Positions 48,239 through 59,157 are shown, numbered from the stretch's first letter. The stretch is 64,000 nucleotides of DNA from Pseudomonas sp. VD-NE ins (GCF_031882575.1 NZ_CP134772.1:6111001-6175000); one strand, 5' to 3'. Numbers and translations are program-made. Notes: generated from the letters alone by a model not told the origin.

Positions 48239-49417
48239 ATGAACAGCCGCTTCCAGGCCTGGCGTCACCCGCTGATCGCAACCCTGCCACTGCTGGCAAT
48301 CCTCGCCGGCTGCACCGGCGGTGACAGCGCCAAGCCAAAAACCCACGCACTGGCCACTTATTCCAGCGCCACCTGGGAAGCCTTGCCGGCAGTATCCGAC
48401 AGCGATCTGGTCGCCGGCTTCGGTTCGTGGCGCAGCGCCTGCACCCGACTCAAGGCTGACGCCGTGTGGGGCACCACCTGCGCCGCCGCAGCCAACGTGC
48501 CGCAAAGTGCTGAAGAGATTCGCGCTTTCCTCAAACAGAATCTCGACGTGTTCGGCCTGCGCGCTGAAAACGACAACCCCAACGGATTGATCACCGGTTA
48601 CTACGAACCGGTCTACCCCGGCAGCCTGACGCCTACCGACACGGCCAATGTACCGGTGTACGGCGTCCCGGAAGACATGATCATTGTCTCGCTGGACAGC
48701 ATTTACCCGGAGCTGAAGGGAAAACGCCTGCGCGGTCGCCTTGAGGGCCGAGTGCTCAAGCCTTACGACGACGCCGCGACCATCGAATCCAAAGGTGTGA
48801 AAGCCCCTGTGGTCGCGTACCTGACCGATCCGATGAACCTGCAATTTCTGCAGATCCAGGGCTCCGGACGCATTCAGACAGAAGACGGCAAACAGCTGCG
48901 CATCGCCTACGCCGACCAGAACGGGCATCCGTATCGCCCAATCGGCCGCTGGCTGGTCGAGCAAGGCGAGCTGAAGAAAGAAGACGTGACCATGAGCGCG
49001 ATCAGCAACTGGGCCAAGGCCAATCCTTCGCGCATCCCGGAACTGCTGGGCAGCAATCCGAGCTATGTGTTTTTCACCCGCAACCCGGACAGCAACGAAG
49101 GCCCGCGCGGTTCGCTGAACGTACCGTTGACGGCCGGCTACAGCGCGGCGGTGGATCGCAAGGTAATTCCGTTGGGCAGTCTGTTGTGGCTATCAACCAC
49201 AAAACCAGATGGCACTGCACTGGTGCGCCCGGTGGCGGCGCAGGATACCGGCGGTGCGATTGCCGGCGAGGTGCGTGCGGATCTGTTCTGGGGTACGGGC
49301 GACGCGGCCGGGCAACTGGCCGGGGACATGAAGCAGCAAGGGCAGATCTGGATGCTCTGGCCAAAAGGTGCCGCGTTGCCGCAAGTGCCGCAGGTGGCGG
49401 ATACAGAGAAGAAGTAA
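48239..49417 (+). CDS. mltA: Membrane-bound lytic murein transglycosylase A (392 aa)
   Basis: An outer-membrane lipoprotein that cleaves peptidoglycan glycan strands to 1,6-anhydromuropeptides. Lipobox LAGC follows the signal (IATLPLLAILAGC). The MltA domain has LITGYYEPVYPGS, and the C-terminal 3D domain keeps the three aspartates, including the AAQDTGGAIAG and RADLFWGTG blocks where the catalytic acid lies. ATG 48239 has AGGAATCAC upstream; the longer frame before it is not supported. Confidence 0.93.
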   Translation: MNSRFQAWRHPLIATLPLLAILAGCTGGDSAKPKTHALATYSSATWEALPAVSDSDLVAGFGSWRSACTRLKADAVWGTTCAAAANVPQSAEEIRAFLKQNLDVFGLRAENDNPNGLITGYYEPVYPGSLTPTDTANVPVYGVPEDMIIVSLDSIYPELKGKRLRGRLEGRVLKPYDDAATIESKGVKAPVVAYLTDPMNLQFLQIQGSGRIQTEDGKQLRIAYADQNGHPYRPIGRWLVEQGELKKEDVTMSAISNWAKANPSRIPELLGSNPSYVFFTRNPDSNEGPRGSLNVPLTAGYSAAVDRKVIPLGSLLWLSTTKPDGTALVRPVAAQDTGGAIAGEVRADLFWGTGDAAGQLAGDMKQQGQIWMLWPKGAALPQVPQVADTEKK

Positions 49418-49442
49418 CCCTTAGGATCTTTGTCGTCTGAAC

Positions 49443-49517
49443 AATGGCTTTCGCGAGCAGGCTCGCTCCCACAGTTGGAATGCATATCCATGTGGGAGCG
49501 AGCCTGCTCGCGAAGAG
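49443..49517. repeat. REP doublet (GTGGGAGCGAGCCTGCTCGCGAA type)
   Basis: Two inverted copies with a short spacer lie between convergent mltA and the MAPEG gene. Confidence 0.85.
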
Positions 49518-49538
49518 GCCATCAGCAACACCCGAGAA

Positions 49539-49922
49539 TCAGACCGACACAAAGAAGAACGAAGCAATCAGCCCCATCCCCACAAACCACACCAGCGAAC
49601 GCAGGATCGCCCAGTCCGCCAGGTAGCAAATGATGTACAGCAGGCGACTGGTAATAAACATCACCGCCAGCACATTGACCGTCACCAACTGCGCGGTTCC
49701 CACCAGGTGCGCGACGATCACCGCCGCTGCAAACGCCGGCATCACCTCAAAGCTGTTCAGTTGCGCCGCGTGCGCCCGACGGGCCACACCGTTGAGACTT
49801 TCGAGAAAGTCGCGCGGATCGTGGTTATCACTCAACCGGTAGCCACCCACTGCTTTCGCCACGCCAGTGCAGATGTATGGCAGAAAAATCGCAATCAACA
49901 CGCACCACAGAGCCACCGTCAT
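49539..49922 (-). CDS. MAPEG family membrane protein (127 aa)
   Basis: Four hydrophobic segments, with the family features of an N-terminal helix, a polar loop containing R-A-H-A-A-Q-L-N-S-F-E-V-M-P-A (about residues 49-63) and R-L-L-Y before the last helix. Eukaryotic relatives are glutathione-dependent eicosanoid and detoxification enzymes; bacterial functions are mostly unknown. It starts at ATG 49922, 39 bases after the EamA gene ends on the same strand, so they may be co-transcribed. Confidence 0.88.
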   Translation of the reverse strand: MTVALWCVLIAIFLPYICTGVAKAVGGYRLSDNHDPRDFLESLNGVARRAHAAQLNSFEVMPAFAAAVIVAHLVGTAQLVTVNVLAVMFITSRLLYIICYLADWAILRSLVWFVGMGLIASFFFVSV

Positions 49923-49961
49923 AACGCCGTCCTTTTTTCGAGTTATAGAATTCGCGAGCGG

Positions 49962-50795
49962 TCAGAACTTCATCACCAGCATGCCGATCAGCACCAGCCC
50001 ACAGGCTAAGAGCCGCGGGCGGCCGAAAGGTTCTTTCAAGTAGCGCATGCCGAACAGCACCACCAGAATCACGCTGATCTCGCGCAACGCTGCCGCTTCG
50101 GCAATAGAGCCCAACTGCATCGCCCACAGCACCAGAGCGTAGCTGGCCAACACGCAGACGCCCACCGCCAGGCCCAGCCTCCATTGCTCACGCCAGAACA
50201 GCATGAACGCCGGACGCTTGGCGACCCACGCCAGCAAGGGAAACGGCCAGGCACTGAGCAGCGTGACCCAGACCAGATAATCCAGTGGATGCGACCAGCG
50301 GCGCAGTGCCTGGCCATCGATGTAGGTGTAGCAACCGATGCACAGACCGATCAGCGCCACCACCGGCAGCATCGACCACGGCAAGTGCTTGCCACCGCCG
50401 CCCTGCCATAGCAAGCAAACCATGCCCAACGGAATCAGCATGATGCCGAATATCTGCTGGGTGGTGAGCACCTCGCCGGCGAAGATCAGTGTCAGCGCCA
50501 GCACTACCAGCGGCGACAAACCGCGCATCAGTGGATAGACCAAGCCGAGATCGCCGACCCGATACGCCTGAATCAGCAGGTAGCGATACAGCAATTCAAA
50601 CGCTGCCGACGCCAGAATCCACGGCCAGATTTCCATGGGCGGCAAGCTCACGAATGGCAACGCGATGGCGACGACCAGCAGCGCCACGCTGTCCATGCAC
50701 GCCACCACCAGCAACCGTTCGGCGCTGAACTTGATTAACGTATTCCACGTCGCATGCAACAGCGCCGCCATCAATACCAACCCCGTCGCCAGCAC
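49962..50795 (-). CDS. EamA-family (DMT) transporter (277 aa)
   Basis: An inner-membrane carrier with about ten helices arranged as two EamA repeats; MRGLSPLVVLALTLIFAGEVLT is typical of the first repeat and EISVILVVLFGMRYLKEPFG of the second. The start is GTG 50795 with AAGGGG upstream. The family exports amino acids and metabolites, but substrate cannot be predicted. It is divergent from an MFS exporter gene. Confidence 0.87.
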   Translation of the reverse strand: MLATGLVLMAALLHATWNTLIKFSAERLLVVACMDSVALLVVAIALPFVSLPPMEIWPWILASAAFELLYRYLLIQAYRVGDLGLVYPLMRGLSPLVVLALTLIFAGEVLTTQQIFGIMLIPLGMVCLLWQGGGGKHLPWSMLPVVALIGLCIGCYTYIDGQALRRWSHPLDYLVWVTLLSAWPFPLLAWVAKRPAFMLFWREQWRLGLAVGVCVLASYALVLWAMQLGSIAEAAALREISVILVVLFGMRYLKEPFGRPRLLACGLVLIGMLVMKF

Positions 50796-50822
50796 GTCTT
50801 ACCCCTTATTTTTATGAGTCCC

Positions 50823-50868
50823 CATGTAGGAGCTGCCGCAGGCTCGGGCCTGCGGCAGCTCCTACAGT
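50823..50868. repeat. REP palindrome of the GTAGGAGCTGCCGCAGGC type
   Basis: TGTAGGAGCTGCCGCAGGC and GCCTGCGGCAGCTCCTACA are fused with almost no spacer, forming a near-perfect hairpin of about 46 bases in the EamA-MFS divergent region. Confidence 0.85.
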
Positions 50869-51059
50869 GAATCGTCGAATAGTCAGATTATTGATTCGCG
50901 ATGTGTCAGCAGCTGTTTATACTGCAAGCGACCACGCCGCACTCAGTTGCGCACAGAAAAATACCAATAATTCCTGCCTGCACCGGCCTCTATCGAGATC
51001 GGTCGTCGGCCTGCGTATGCCTGATCAAAGCGTCAAGACTACCGACAGAGACCTTGCGC

Positions 51060-52229
51060 ATGCCACTCGCCTTGCTTGCACTCGCTGTTGCCGCATTCGG
51101 CATCGGCACAACCGAATTCGTCATCATGGGCTTGCTGCCCGATGTCGCCCGCGACCTCGCCGTGAGCATTCCCCACGCCGGTCTGTTGATCACCGGTTAT
51201 GCGTTGGGCGTAGTGTTCGGCGCGCCGATCCTCGCGATCGGTACCGCGAACATGCCACGTAAAGCAACGCTGCTGGGGATGACACTGATGTTCATCCTCG
51301 GCAATGTGCTCTGCGCCCTGGCGCCAAACTACGTCACGCTGATGGCTGCACGTGTGGTTACGGCGCTGTGCCACGGTGCGTTCTTCGGCATTGGCTCGGT
51401 GGTCGCCGCCGGACTGGTCGCACCGAACAAACGCGCGCAGGCGATTGCGATGATGTTCACCGGCCTGACCTTGGCCAACGTCCTCGGCGTACCGCTGGGC
51501 ACGGCGCTCGGGCAATACGCCGGCTGGCGTTCGACGTTCTGGGCGGTGTCGGTGATTGGTGTGATTGCGGCGCTCGCGCAATGGTTGTGGCTGCCAAAAC
51601 ACATCCCGATGGACAAGGCCAACCTCGCCAGCGAATTCAAGGTACTGGGCAAGGTCAACGTGTTGCTGGCACTGGGCATGAGTGTGCTGGCGTCGACCAG
51701 CCTGTTCAGCGTGTTCACCTATATCGCGCCGATCCTGCAGGACATCACCGGCGTCAGCCCGCACGGCGTGACGGTGATGCTGCTGTTGTTCGGCGTCGGC
51801 TTGACCGGTGGCAGCATGCTCGGCGGGCGTCTGGCCGATAGCCGTTTGTTGCCGTCGCTGGTTGGTGTGGCCTTGGCCGTGGTGGTGATTCTGGCGGCGT
51901 TCAGCCAGACCAGTCGCTCGGTGGTGCCAGCGGCAATCACGCTGGTGCTGTGGGGGATTTTCGCTTTTGCGCTGTGTCCGATTCTGCAATTGCTGATCAT
52001 CGATCAGGCGCATGAAGCGCCGAATCTGGGCTCGACGTTGAACCAGAGTGCATTCAACCTTGGCAACGCGGCGGGTGCGTGGATCGGCGGGCTGGTAGTT
52101 GCCAGTGGCGCGGATCTGGCGGACTTGCCGTGGACGGGTGCGATGGTCGGTGTATTGACGGTGCTGACGGCGCTTTTCTTTATCTATCTGCAACGTCGCG
52201 AAGCGGCTGCGGTCAATGTGTCCGGCTAA
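51060..52229 (+). CDS. MFS exporter of the AraJ/YdhP (DHA1) type (389 aa)
   Basis: Twelve membrane helices beginning MPLALLALAVAAFGIGTTEFVIMGLLP, the diagnostic first helix of the DHA1 group that includes YdhP, AraJ and purine efflux pumps. Motif C-like sequence (GLTLANVLGVPLGTALGQYAGWR) lies in helix 5. ATG 51060 is chosen because the conserved helix begins there; an upstream extension of 53 residues is not family-like. Proton-coupled export is expected; the substrate is unknown. Confidence 0.88.
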   Translation: MPLALLALAVAAFGIGTTEFVIMGLLPDVARDLAVSIPHAGLLITGYALGVVFGAPILAIGTANMPRKATLLGMTLMFILGNVLCALAPNYVTLMAARVVTALCHGAFFGIGSVVAAGLVAPNKRAQAIAMMFTGLTLANVLGVPLGTALGQYAGWRSTFWAVSVIGVIAALAQWLWLPKHIPMDKANLASEFKVLGKVNVLLALGMSVLASTSLFSVFTYIAPILQDITGVSPHGVTVMLLLFGVGLTGGSMLGGRLADSRLLPSLVGVALAVVVILAAFSQTSRSVVPAAITLVLWGIFAFALCPILQLLIIDQAHEAPNLGSTLNQSAFNLGNAAGAWIGGLVVASGADLADLPWTGAMVGVLTVLTALFFIYLQRREAAAVNVSG

Positions 52230-52247
52230 TCGTGTTGTGCCAGACAG

Positions 52248-52550
52248 AGCCCTCACCCTAGCCCTCTCCCAGAGGGAGAGGGGACTGAATGGGGGATATT
52301 TGAGAGATACGCCGACGTGAACCCGCTTTGCTGAATCCATAATCGACTCGGTTATTCAGGTCGATGCATGCCACAGACCATAAGATCGGCTCCCTCTGGA
52401 AGAGGGGACTGATCGGGGGATGCTTCAGAAGTACGCCGACCTGACGCGCATTACCGAATCCATAATCGACTCGGTTATTCAGGTCAATGCATGCCGCAAG
52501 ACAATAAGGTCGGCTCCCTCTCCCTCCGGGAGAGGGCTGGGGTGAGGGAA
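52248..52550. repeat. Composite CCCTCACCC-type repeat array with duplicated spacer
   Basis: Three units with a spacer of about 125 bases duplicated in tandem: GAATCCATAATCGACTCGG then TTATTCAGGTC(G/A)ATGCATG occurs near 52335 and again near 52460. Spacer words match those at 11600 and, inverted, at 29845. No gene is found in this stretch of 410 bases. Confidence 0.8.
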
Positions 52551-52639
52551 GCTTGTGCCCTCTGTCGCTCTCAGCCCATCAAACCCCTGCGCCCAAGCAT
52601 CGGGCGCGCTCCACTCACCCCTCATCCAAAGGACCCCGG

Positions 52640-53905
52640 ATGCTTGAACTTGTCGCCGCTTTCATCTGCCTCACCACCCTCCTCACCTTCGTCAACTTCC
52701 GCTTCATCGGCCTGCCGCCGACCATCGGCGTGATGGTCACCGCGCTGTTGTTCTCGCTGATCCTGCAAGGCCTGAGCGTGCTCGGTTACCCCGGTCTCGA
52801 AGAACGCGTGCAGCAACTGATCGGTCAGATCGACTTCGGCGATCTGCTGATGAACTGGATGCTCTCATTCCTGCTGTTCGCCGGCGCCCTGCACGTCAAC
52901 CTGAATGACCTGCGCAGCTACCGCTGGCCCATCGGCCTGTTGGCGACTTTCGGCGTGTTGATTGCCACCACGGTCATCGGCAGCCTTGCCTATTACATTT
53001 TTGCCCTGTTCGGCTGGCACGTGAGTTTCTTGTATTGCCTGCTATTCGGCGCGCTGATTTCGCCGACCGACCCGATTGCGGTGCTCGGTGTACTGCGTAC
53101 CGCCAACGCCTCGAAGCCACTGAAAACCACCATCGTCGGTGAGTCGCTGTTCAATGACGGCACGGCGGTAGTGGTGTTCACCGTGTTGCTGGGCATCGCC
53201 CAACTCGGCGAAACCCCGACCGTCAGTGCCACCGCCATGTTGTTCGTTCATGAAGCGATTGGCGGTGTGTTGTTCGGTGGGCTGATCGGTTATCTGGTCT
53301 ATCGAATGATCAAGAGTGTCGAACAGCATCAGATCACCGTGATGCTGACCCTGGCGTTGGTCATCGGCGGTTCGGCGATGGCCACGGAGATTCACGTTTC
53401 CGCGCCGATTGCGATGGTCGTCGCCGGTCTGATCATCGGCAACGTCGGGCGTAATCTGGCGATGAACGACATGACCCGCCGCTACCTCGACGGTTTCTGG
53501 GAATTGCTCGATGACATGCTCAACGCGCTGCTGTTCGCGCTGATCGGCATGGAGCTGTTGCTGCTGCCGTTCAACTGGCTGCACGTGGCGGCGGCGAGTG
53601 TGTTGGCGGTGGCCATTCTGCTCTCGCGCCTGCTCACTGTGGCTCCGGCGATTCTGCTGCTGCGCCGCTGGCGGACAGTGCCCGCCGGCACCATCCGGAT
53701 TCTGACCTGGGGCGGTTTGCGCGGCGGTGTCTCGGTGGCACTGGCGCTGGCCCTGCCGCTGGGCCCGGAGCGCGATCTGCTGCTGAGCATCACTTACATC
53801 GTGGTGCTGTCGTCAATCCTGTTGCAGGGGCTGACTATCGGCAAACTGGTCAAGCACGCGACTCGCAACGAGCCCGCGACCACCAGCGAACCTGCTCACC
53901 ACTGA
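52640..53905 (+). CDS. CPA1-type Na+/H+ antiporter (NhaP-like, 421 aa)
   Basis: A monovalent cation/proton antiporter with about twelve helices. The CPA1 ion-site motif is intact as SPTDPIAVLGVLR (about residues 143-155) followed by GESLFNDGTAVVVF (about 170-183), which carry the essential acidic residues. There is no long cytoplasmic tail, so it is the short NhaP form. ATG 52640 opens MLELVAAFICLTTL; AAAGGACC lies upstream. It is convergent with the FNT gene, with stop codons directly adjacent. Confidence 0.9.
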   Translation: MLELVAAFICLTTLLTFVNFRFIGLPPTIGVMVTALLFSLILQGLSVLGYPGLEERVQQLIGQIDFGDLLMNWMLSFLLFAGALHVNLNDLRSYRWPIGLLATFGVLIATTVIGSLAYYIFALFGWHVSFLYCLLFGALISPTDPIAVLGVLRTANASKPLKTTIVGESLFNDGTAVVVFTVLLGIAQLGETPTVSATAMLFVHEAIGGVLFGGLIGYLVYRMIKSVEQHQITVMLTLALVIGGSAMATEIHVSAPIAMVVAGLIIGNVGRNLAMNDMTRRYLDGFWELLDDMLNALLFALIGMELLLLPFNWLHVAAASVLAVAILLSRLLTVAPAILLLRRWRTVPAGTIRILTWGGLRGGVSVALALALPLGPERDLLLSITYIVVLSSILLQGLTIGKLVKHATRNEPATTSEPAHH

Positions 53906-54793
53906 TCATTTTTTGATCTGCTGCGGATCAGGTTTCTCGGCCTGATCCGCCGCATCCTTCGGCGCCCCGCTCTCACTGCGGATCTGCGCATGGCTGATCA
54001 GCGCAAAGATAAAGCTGCCACCAATGATGTTCCCCGCCAGCGTTGGCCCGGCGAAGACCATCCAGAAATCACTCCACGGCAGCTCGCCGGCAAACACCAG
54101 ATACGACACCTCGGCCGAACCCACCACGATGTGAGTGAAGTCGCCGAGCGCCATCAGGTAGGTGATGAGGATGATGATCCACATCTTCGCGCTCTCCATG
54201 GACGGAATCATCCAGACCATGGTGGCGATCATCCAGCCGGAAACGATGCCCTTGGCGAACATTTGGCTGGCGTGGTTTTCCATGACCTTGCGGCCGATTT
54301 CGAGAAAGGCGTGGTCAGTCTTGGTGTCGAAGATCGGCAGTTCGAGCATCACGTACGCGACCAGAATCGTGCCGCACAGGTTGCCGACCAGCACCACTGT
54401 CCACAGACGGATAAGCCGGCCGAAGTTGCGAATGGTTGGTTTGGTCATGACCGGCAGCACGGCGGTCAGGGTGTTTTCGGTGAACAGTTGCTGACGGGCG
54501 AGGATCACTGCGAGAAAACCCGCGCAGTAGCCGAAGCTGGCGATCACTTTGAATTCATCACCGTCGGGCAGGCGCGAATTGAGCAGACCCATGCCCATCA
54601 GTGACAGACCCATGGTCAGCCCCGCCGCCAGCGCCGACCACCAGAGTGCGGCGATGCTGCGCTCCAGCTCCTGATCGCCTTGAGAGCGGATGATTTCGTG
54701 CAGAACGGCCGCGCGAGGCGGCTGGCTTTTCTCGACTTCGTGTTGCTCTTTGGCCGAGAGGTCGGGGGTCTTGCCGTCGGTAGGCGTGGTCAT
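53906..54793 (-). CDS. Formate/nitrite transporter family protein (YfdC-like, 295 aa)
   Basis: A six-helix FNT channel-type protein with an N-terminal charged extension of about 45 residues (TDGKTPDLSAKEQHEVEKSQ) and a Lys/Pro-rich C-terminus. The family's LCGTILVAYV and FTHIVVGSAEVSYLVFAG segments are visible. YfdC-like proteins form a branch distinct from FocA and NirC, without a proven substrate. Its stop directly abuts the antiporter gene stop on the other strand. Confidence 0.85.
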   Translation of the reverse strand: MTTPTDGKTPDLSAKEQHEVEKSQPPRAAVLHEIIRSQGDQELERSIAALWWSALAAGLTMGLSLMGMGLLNSRLPDGDEFKVIASFGYCAGFLAVILARQQLFTENTLTAVLPVMTKPTIRNFGRLIRLWTVVLVGNLCGTILVAYVMLELPIFDTKTDHAFLEIGRKVMENHASQMFAKGIVSGWMIATMVWMIPSMESAKMWIIILITYLMALGDFTHIVVGSAEVSYLVFAGELPWSDFWMVFAGPTLAGNIIGGSFIFALISHAQIRSESGAPKDAADQAEKPDPQQIKK

Positions 54794-54873
54794 GGCGTGG
54801 GAACCGTGGGGGGTGGTGTTTACCTACGACCCCGGCGGCTTGGAATACGTTCTGTGAGCGCCACACTAATAGT

Positions 54874-54972
54874 GTAGGAGCTGCCGAAGGCTGCGATCTT
54901 TTGATCTGCTTTACAAAAAACAAAGTCAAAAGATCGTCCGATCGCGGCCCGAGCCTTCGGCAGCTCCTACAG
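54874..54972. repeat. REP doublet of the GGAGCTGCCGAAGGCTGCGATC type
   Basis: Two inverted units flank GATCTGCTTTAC. They are downstream of the thioesterase gene and upstream of the FNT gene. Confidence 0.85.
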
Positions 54973-54980
54973 GGGTTGCA

Positions 54981-55388
54981 TTATTTGGTGACTAATTCAT
55001 CTTCCTGGAACTGATCTTTCACATATTTGATCTCGGTGCGGCCGTGCGGCGCCGGCAAACCATCTTCACCGAGGTTCACAAACACCATTTTCTCAACGGT
55101 GAGAATGCTCTTGCGGGTGATCTTGTTGCGCACTTCGCAGGTCAGGGTGATCGAGGTGCGGCCGAACTCGGTGGCGGTGATGCCCAGTTCGATGATGTCG
55201 CCCTGGCGCGAGGCGCTGACGAAGTTGATTTCGGAAATGTACTTGGTCACCACGCGCTGATTGCCCAACTGGACGATCGCGTAAATCGCCGCTTCTTCGT
55301 CGATCCAGCGCAACAGGCTGCCACCGAACAGAGTGCCGTTGGGGTTGAGGTCTTCGGGTTTTACCCATTTGCGGGTGTGGAAATTCAT
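54981..55388 (-). CDS. Acyl-CoA thioesterase, hotdog fold (YciA-like, 135 aa)
   Basis: The signature DLNPNGTLFGGSLLRWIDEEAAI (residues 12-34) gives the catalytic Asn/Asp arrangement of the YciA/BACH group of acyl-CoA hydrolases. ATG 55388 (MNFHTRKWVKPEDL) with AGGAGTGAAG upstream is preferred; the longer frame reaches into the ahcY leader. It likely hydrolyses acyl-CoAs in the cytoplasm. It is divergent from ahcY. Confidence 0.88.
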   Translation of the reverse strand: MNFHTRKWVKPEDLNPNGTLFGGSLLRWIDEEAAIYAIVQLGNQRVVTKYISEINFVSASRQGDIIELGITATEFGRTSITLTCEVRNKITRKSILTVEKMVFVNLGEDGLPAPHGRTEIKYVKDQFQEDELVTK

Positions 55389-55535
55389 CTTCACTCCTGA
55401 GTGTCTTGCCGAACGATGGACGGTATCTTGGCAGACTGAGCGGTCAGGCTCCATGCGGCTTCGACTATGGTCGTCATTAACGATCTTCATCTGGCCGACA
55501 GAAACCCTTTGGAAGATCAGTCTAGACGGCTATAA

Positions 55536-57119
<1,584 letters not shown>

Positions 57120-57121
57120 AA

Positions 57122-57297
57122 GCAGCTGCGAGCTTCAAGCTGCAAGCGGCAAGTAGAAGCGGTTGGTTTACTTGCTGCCTGCGGCTGTCGCTGGCTTCTT
57201 CATCGTCATTATGCAGCCGCTGGCCGCAAGCTTCAGGCGCAAGGTTTGGGCGCTCCGCTCTCTTGCAGCTTGAAGCTTGCAGCTTGTAGCTGGAGGT
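57122..57297. repeat. AGCTTGAAGCT-type repeats between ahcY and metF
   Basis: Imperfect copies of GAGCTTCAAGCTGCAAGC at 57128-57150 and the inverse GCAGCTTGAAGCTTGCAGCTT at about 57264-57288 form a long stem with a structured middle (CTGCCTGCGGCTGTCGCTGG, CAGCCGCTGGCCGC). Similar words recur after metF near 58148. Confidence 0.7.
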
Positions 57298-57305
57298 CCC
57301 CTCCG

Positions 57306-58151
57306 ATGTCTCAAGACCGTCGCTACAGCTTCGAGTTCTTTCCGACCAAGACCGATGCTGGGCATGAAAAACTGCTCGCCACTGCCCGTCAGTTGGCCAC
57401 TTACAACCCCGATTTCTTTTCCTGCACCTATGGCGCTGGTGGTTCGACCCGTGATCGCACCCTCAACACCGTTCTGCAACTGGAAAGCGAAGTCAAAATC
57501 CCGGCCGCACCGCACCTGTCGTGCGTCGGCGACAGCAAGGACGACCTGCGCGGCCTGCTGAACGAGTACAAGGCGGCCGGCATCAAGCGTATCGTCGCCC
57601 TGCGTGGCGACCTGCCGTCCGGCATGGGCATGACCAGCGGTGAGCTGCGTCACGCCAATGAGCTGGTTGAATTCATTCGTGAAGAAACCGGTGACCATTT
57701 CCACATCGAAGTTGCCGCTTACCCGGAGATGCATCCGCAAGCACGCAACTACGAAGACGATCTGGCCAACTTCATCCGCAAGGCCAAGGCCGGCGCCAAC
57801 AGCGCGATCACCCAGTACTTCTTCAACGCCGACAGTTATTTCTACTTCGTCGAGCGTTTGCAGGCGCAGGGTGTCGATCTGCCGATCGTTCCGGGGATCA
57901 TGCCGATCACCAACTACAGCAAACTGGCGCGTTTCTCCGATGCCTGCGGTGCGGAAATCCCGCGCTGGATTCGCAAGCAACTGGAAGCCTACGGCGATGA
58001 CACGCAAAGCATTCAGCGCTTTGGCGAGCAAGTCGTCAGCGAGATGTGCGAGCGTCTGTTACAGGGCGGCGCACCGGGGCTGCACTTCTATTCCATGAAC
58101 CAGGCTGAGCCTAGTCTGGCGATCTGGAATAACCTGAAATTGCCGCGTTGA
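57306..58151 (+). CDS. metF: 5,10-methylenetetrahydrofolate reductase (281 aa)
   Basis: Makes 5-methyltetrahydrofolate for methionine synthesis. The TIM-barrel N-terminus YSFEFFPTKT carries the catalytic Glu region, TYGAGGSTRDRT is the FAD/folate loop, and RGDLPSG and QYFFNADSYF are conserved. ATG 57306 (MSQDRRYSFEFF) has GGAGGTCCCCTCCG upstream; the earlier frame lies in the repeat. It is in the ahcY transcript direction and with metK and ahcY covers most of the methyl cycle. Confidence 0.96.
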   Translation: MSQDRRYSFEFFPTKTDAGHEKLLATARQLATYNPDFFSCTYGAGGSTRDRTLNTVLQLESEVKIPAAPHLSCVGDSKDDLRGLLNEYKAAGIKRIVALRGDLPSGMGMTSGELRHANELVEFIREETGDHFHIEVAAYPEMHPQARNYEDDLANFIRKAKAGANSAITQYFFNADSYFYFVERLQAQGVDLPIVPGIMPITNYSKLARFSDACGAEIPRWIRKQLEAYGDDTQSIQRFGEQVVSEMCERLLQGGAPGLHFYSMNQAEPSLAIWNNLKLPR

Positions 58152-58190
58152 AGCAGCTACAAGCTTCAAGCTGAAAGCTACAAGCCAGAT

Positions 58191-58272
58191 CAAAAGATCG
58201 CAGCCTGCGGCAGCTCCTACATTGGGATCTAGTTCACCCTGTAAGAGCTGCCGAAGGCTGCGATTTTTTGCT
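58191..58272. repeat. REP doublet of the GGAGCTGCCGAAGGCTGCGATC type
   Basis: GATCGCAGCCTGCGGCAGCTCCTAC faces GTAAGAGCTGCCGAAGGCTGCGAT, downstream of metF. Confidence 0.85.
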
Positions 58273-58344
58273 TTTAAAAGCCCGAGACAGAGCTTGTGCA
58301 GGCACTTTCTGGCTCTTTCGCGTTTCTCGTCGTAATCTCAAGCC

Positions 58345-59157
58345 ATGCCTTTGATCACGCAGTTATTCGCCGTGCTGGTTTTTGCTTGCCTGAGCTTCGC
58401 TGCTCGGGGCGAGAAGTTGCGTATTGTCACCGAGCCATGGGCGCCTTACGTGTATGAAGAAGGTGGCAAGAACCTCGGGCTGGACTACGAAACCACGGCC
58501 ATCGTCTTCAAACGTCTGGGCATCGAAGTCGAATGGCAATTCCTGCCGTGGAAGCGCTGCCTGTCGATGCTTGAAACCGGTCAGGCCGACGGTGCACTGG
58601 ATATTTTTCACAGTGATGAACGCGACGCGACCCTGCTTTACCCAAGCGAGCCGCTGTCGGACGTCGAGTTCGTGATGTTCTACGCCAACGACCGGCCACA
58701 CCCGTTCCGTAAACTCGAAGAGCTCAAAGGCCTGACCATCGGCACTTCGCCAGGCTATTTGTATAGCCCGGATTTCCGCGAATCGACCCTGTTTACCCGT
58801 GAGCCGGCACCGACCCACGAAGCCAACTTCGGCAAACTGGTGCGCGGTCGCATCGACTTGCTGATCACCGATCGCCGCGTCGGTCAGCATTTGCTCGATG
58901 AATTGAATATTCGCGATCAGATCACCGAAAATCCTACCGTGATTAGCCGCCAAAGCCAGTTTCTGGCGGTTCGGCGCAATGCCGGCATGGATCTTCTGGT
59001 GCAGCGTTTCGGTGCCGAACTCAAACGTTTCAAGCGTGAACCAGCCTACGCCGAGCTGAGCGCACGCTACGGCGCCGCCCCCGCCAGCAGCCCTTCAATG
59101 AATTCAGCCACGGCCAACCGCAAAACCGTTGAGCAGCAGGAAAGCAGCGCGCAGTGA
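58345..59157 (+). CDS. Periplasmic solute-binding protein, amino-acid type (SBP_bac_3, 270 aa)
   Basis: A signal peptide (MPLITQLFAVLVFACLSFAARG) precedes a family 3 binding fold: LRIVTEPWAPYVYEE, then GLDYETTAIVFKRLGIEVEW and a C-terminal lobe with LTIGTSPGYLYSPDF. The tail (PASSPSMNSATANRKTVEQQ) is unusual and may be unstructured. No ABC permease is adjacent. It is a paralogue in layout of the protein at 28315-29052. The ligand is unknown. Confidence 0.83.
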   Translation: MPLITQLFAVLVFACLSFAARGEKLRIVTEPWAPYVYEEGGKNLGLDYETTAIVFKRLGIEVEWQFLPWKRCLSMLETGQADGALDIFHSDERDATLLYPSEPLSDVEFVMFYANDRPHPFRKLEELKGLTIGTSPGYLYSPDFRESTLFTREPAPTHEANFGKLVRGRIDLLITDRRVGQHLLDELNIRDQITENPTVISRQSQFLAVRRNAGMDLLVQRFGAELKRFKREPAYAELSARYGAAPASSPSMNSATANRKTVEQQESSAQ

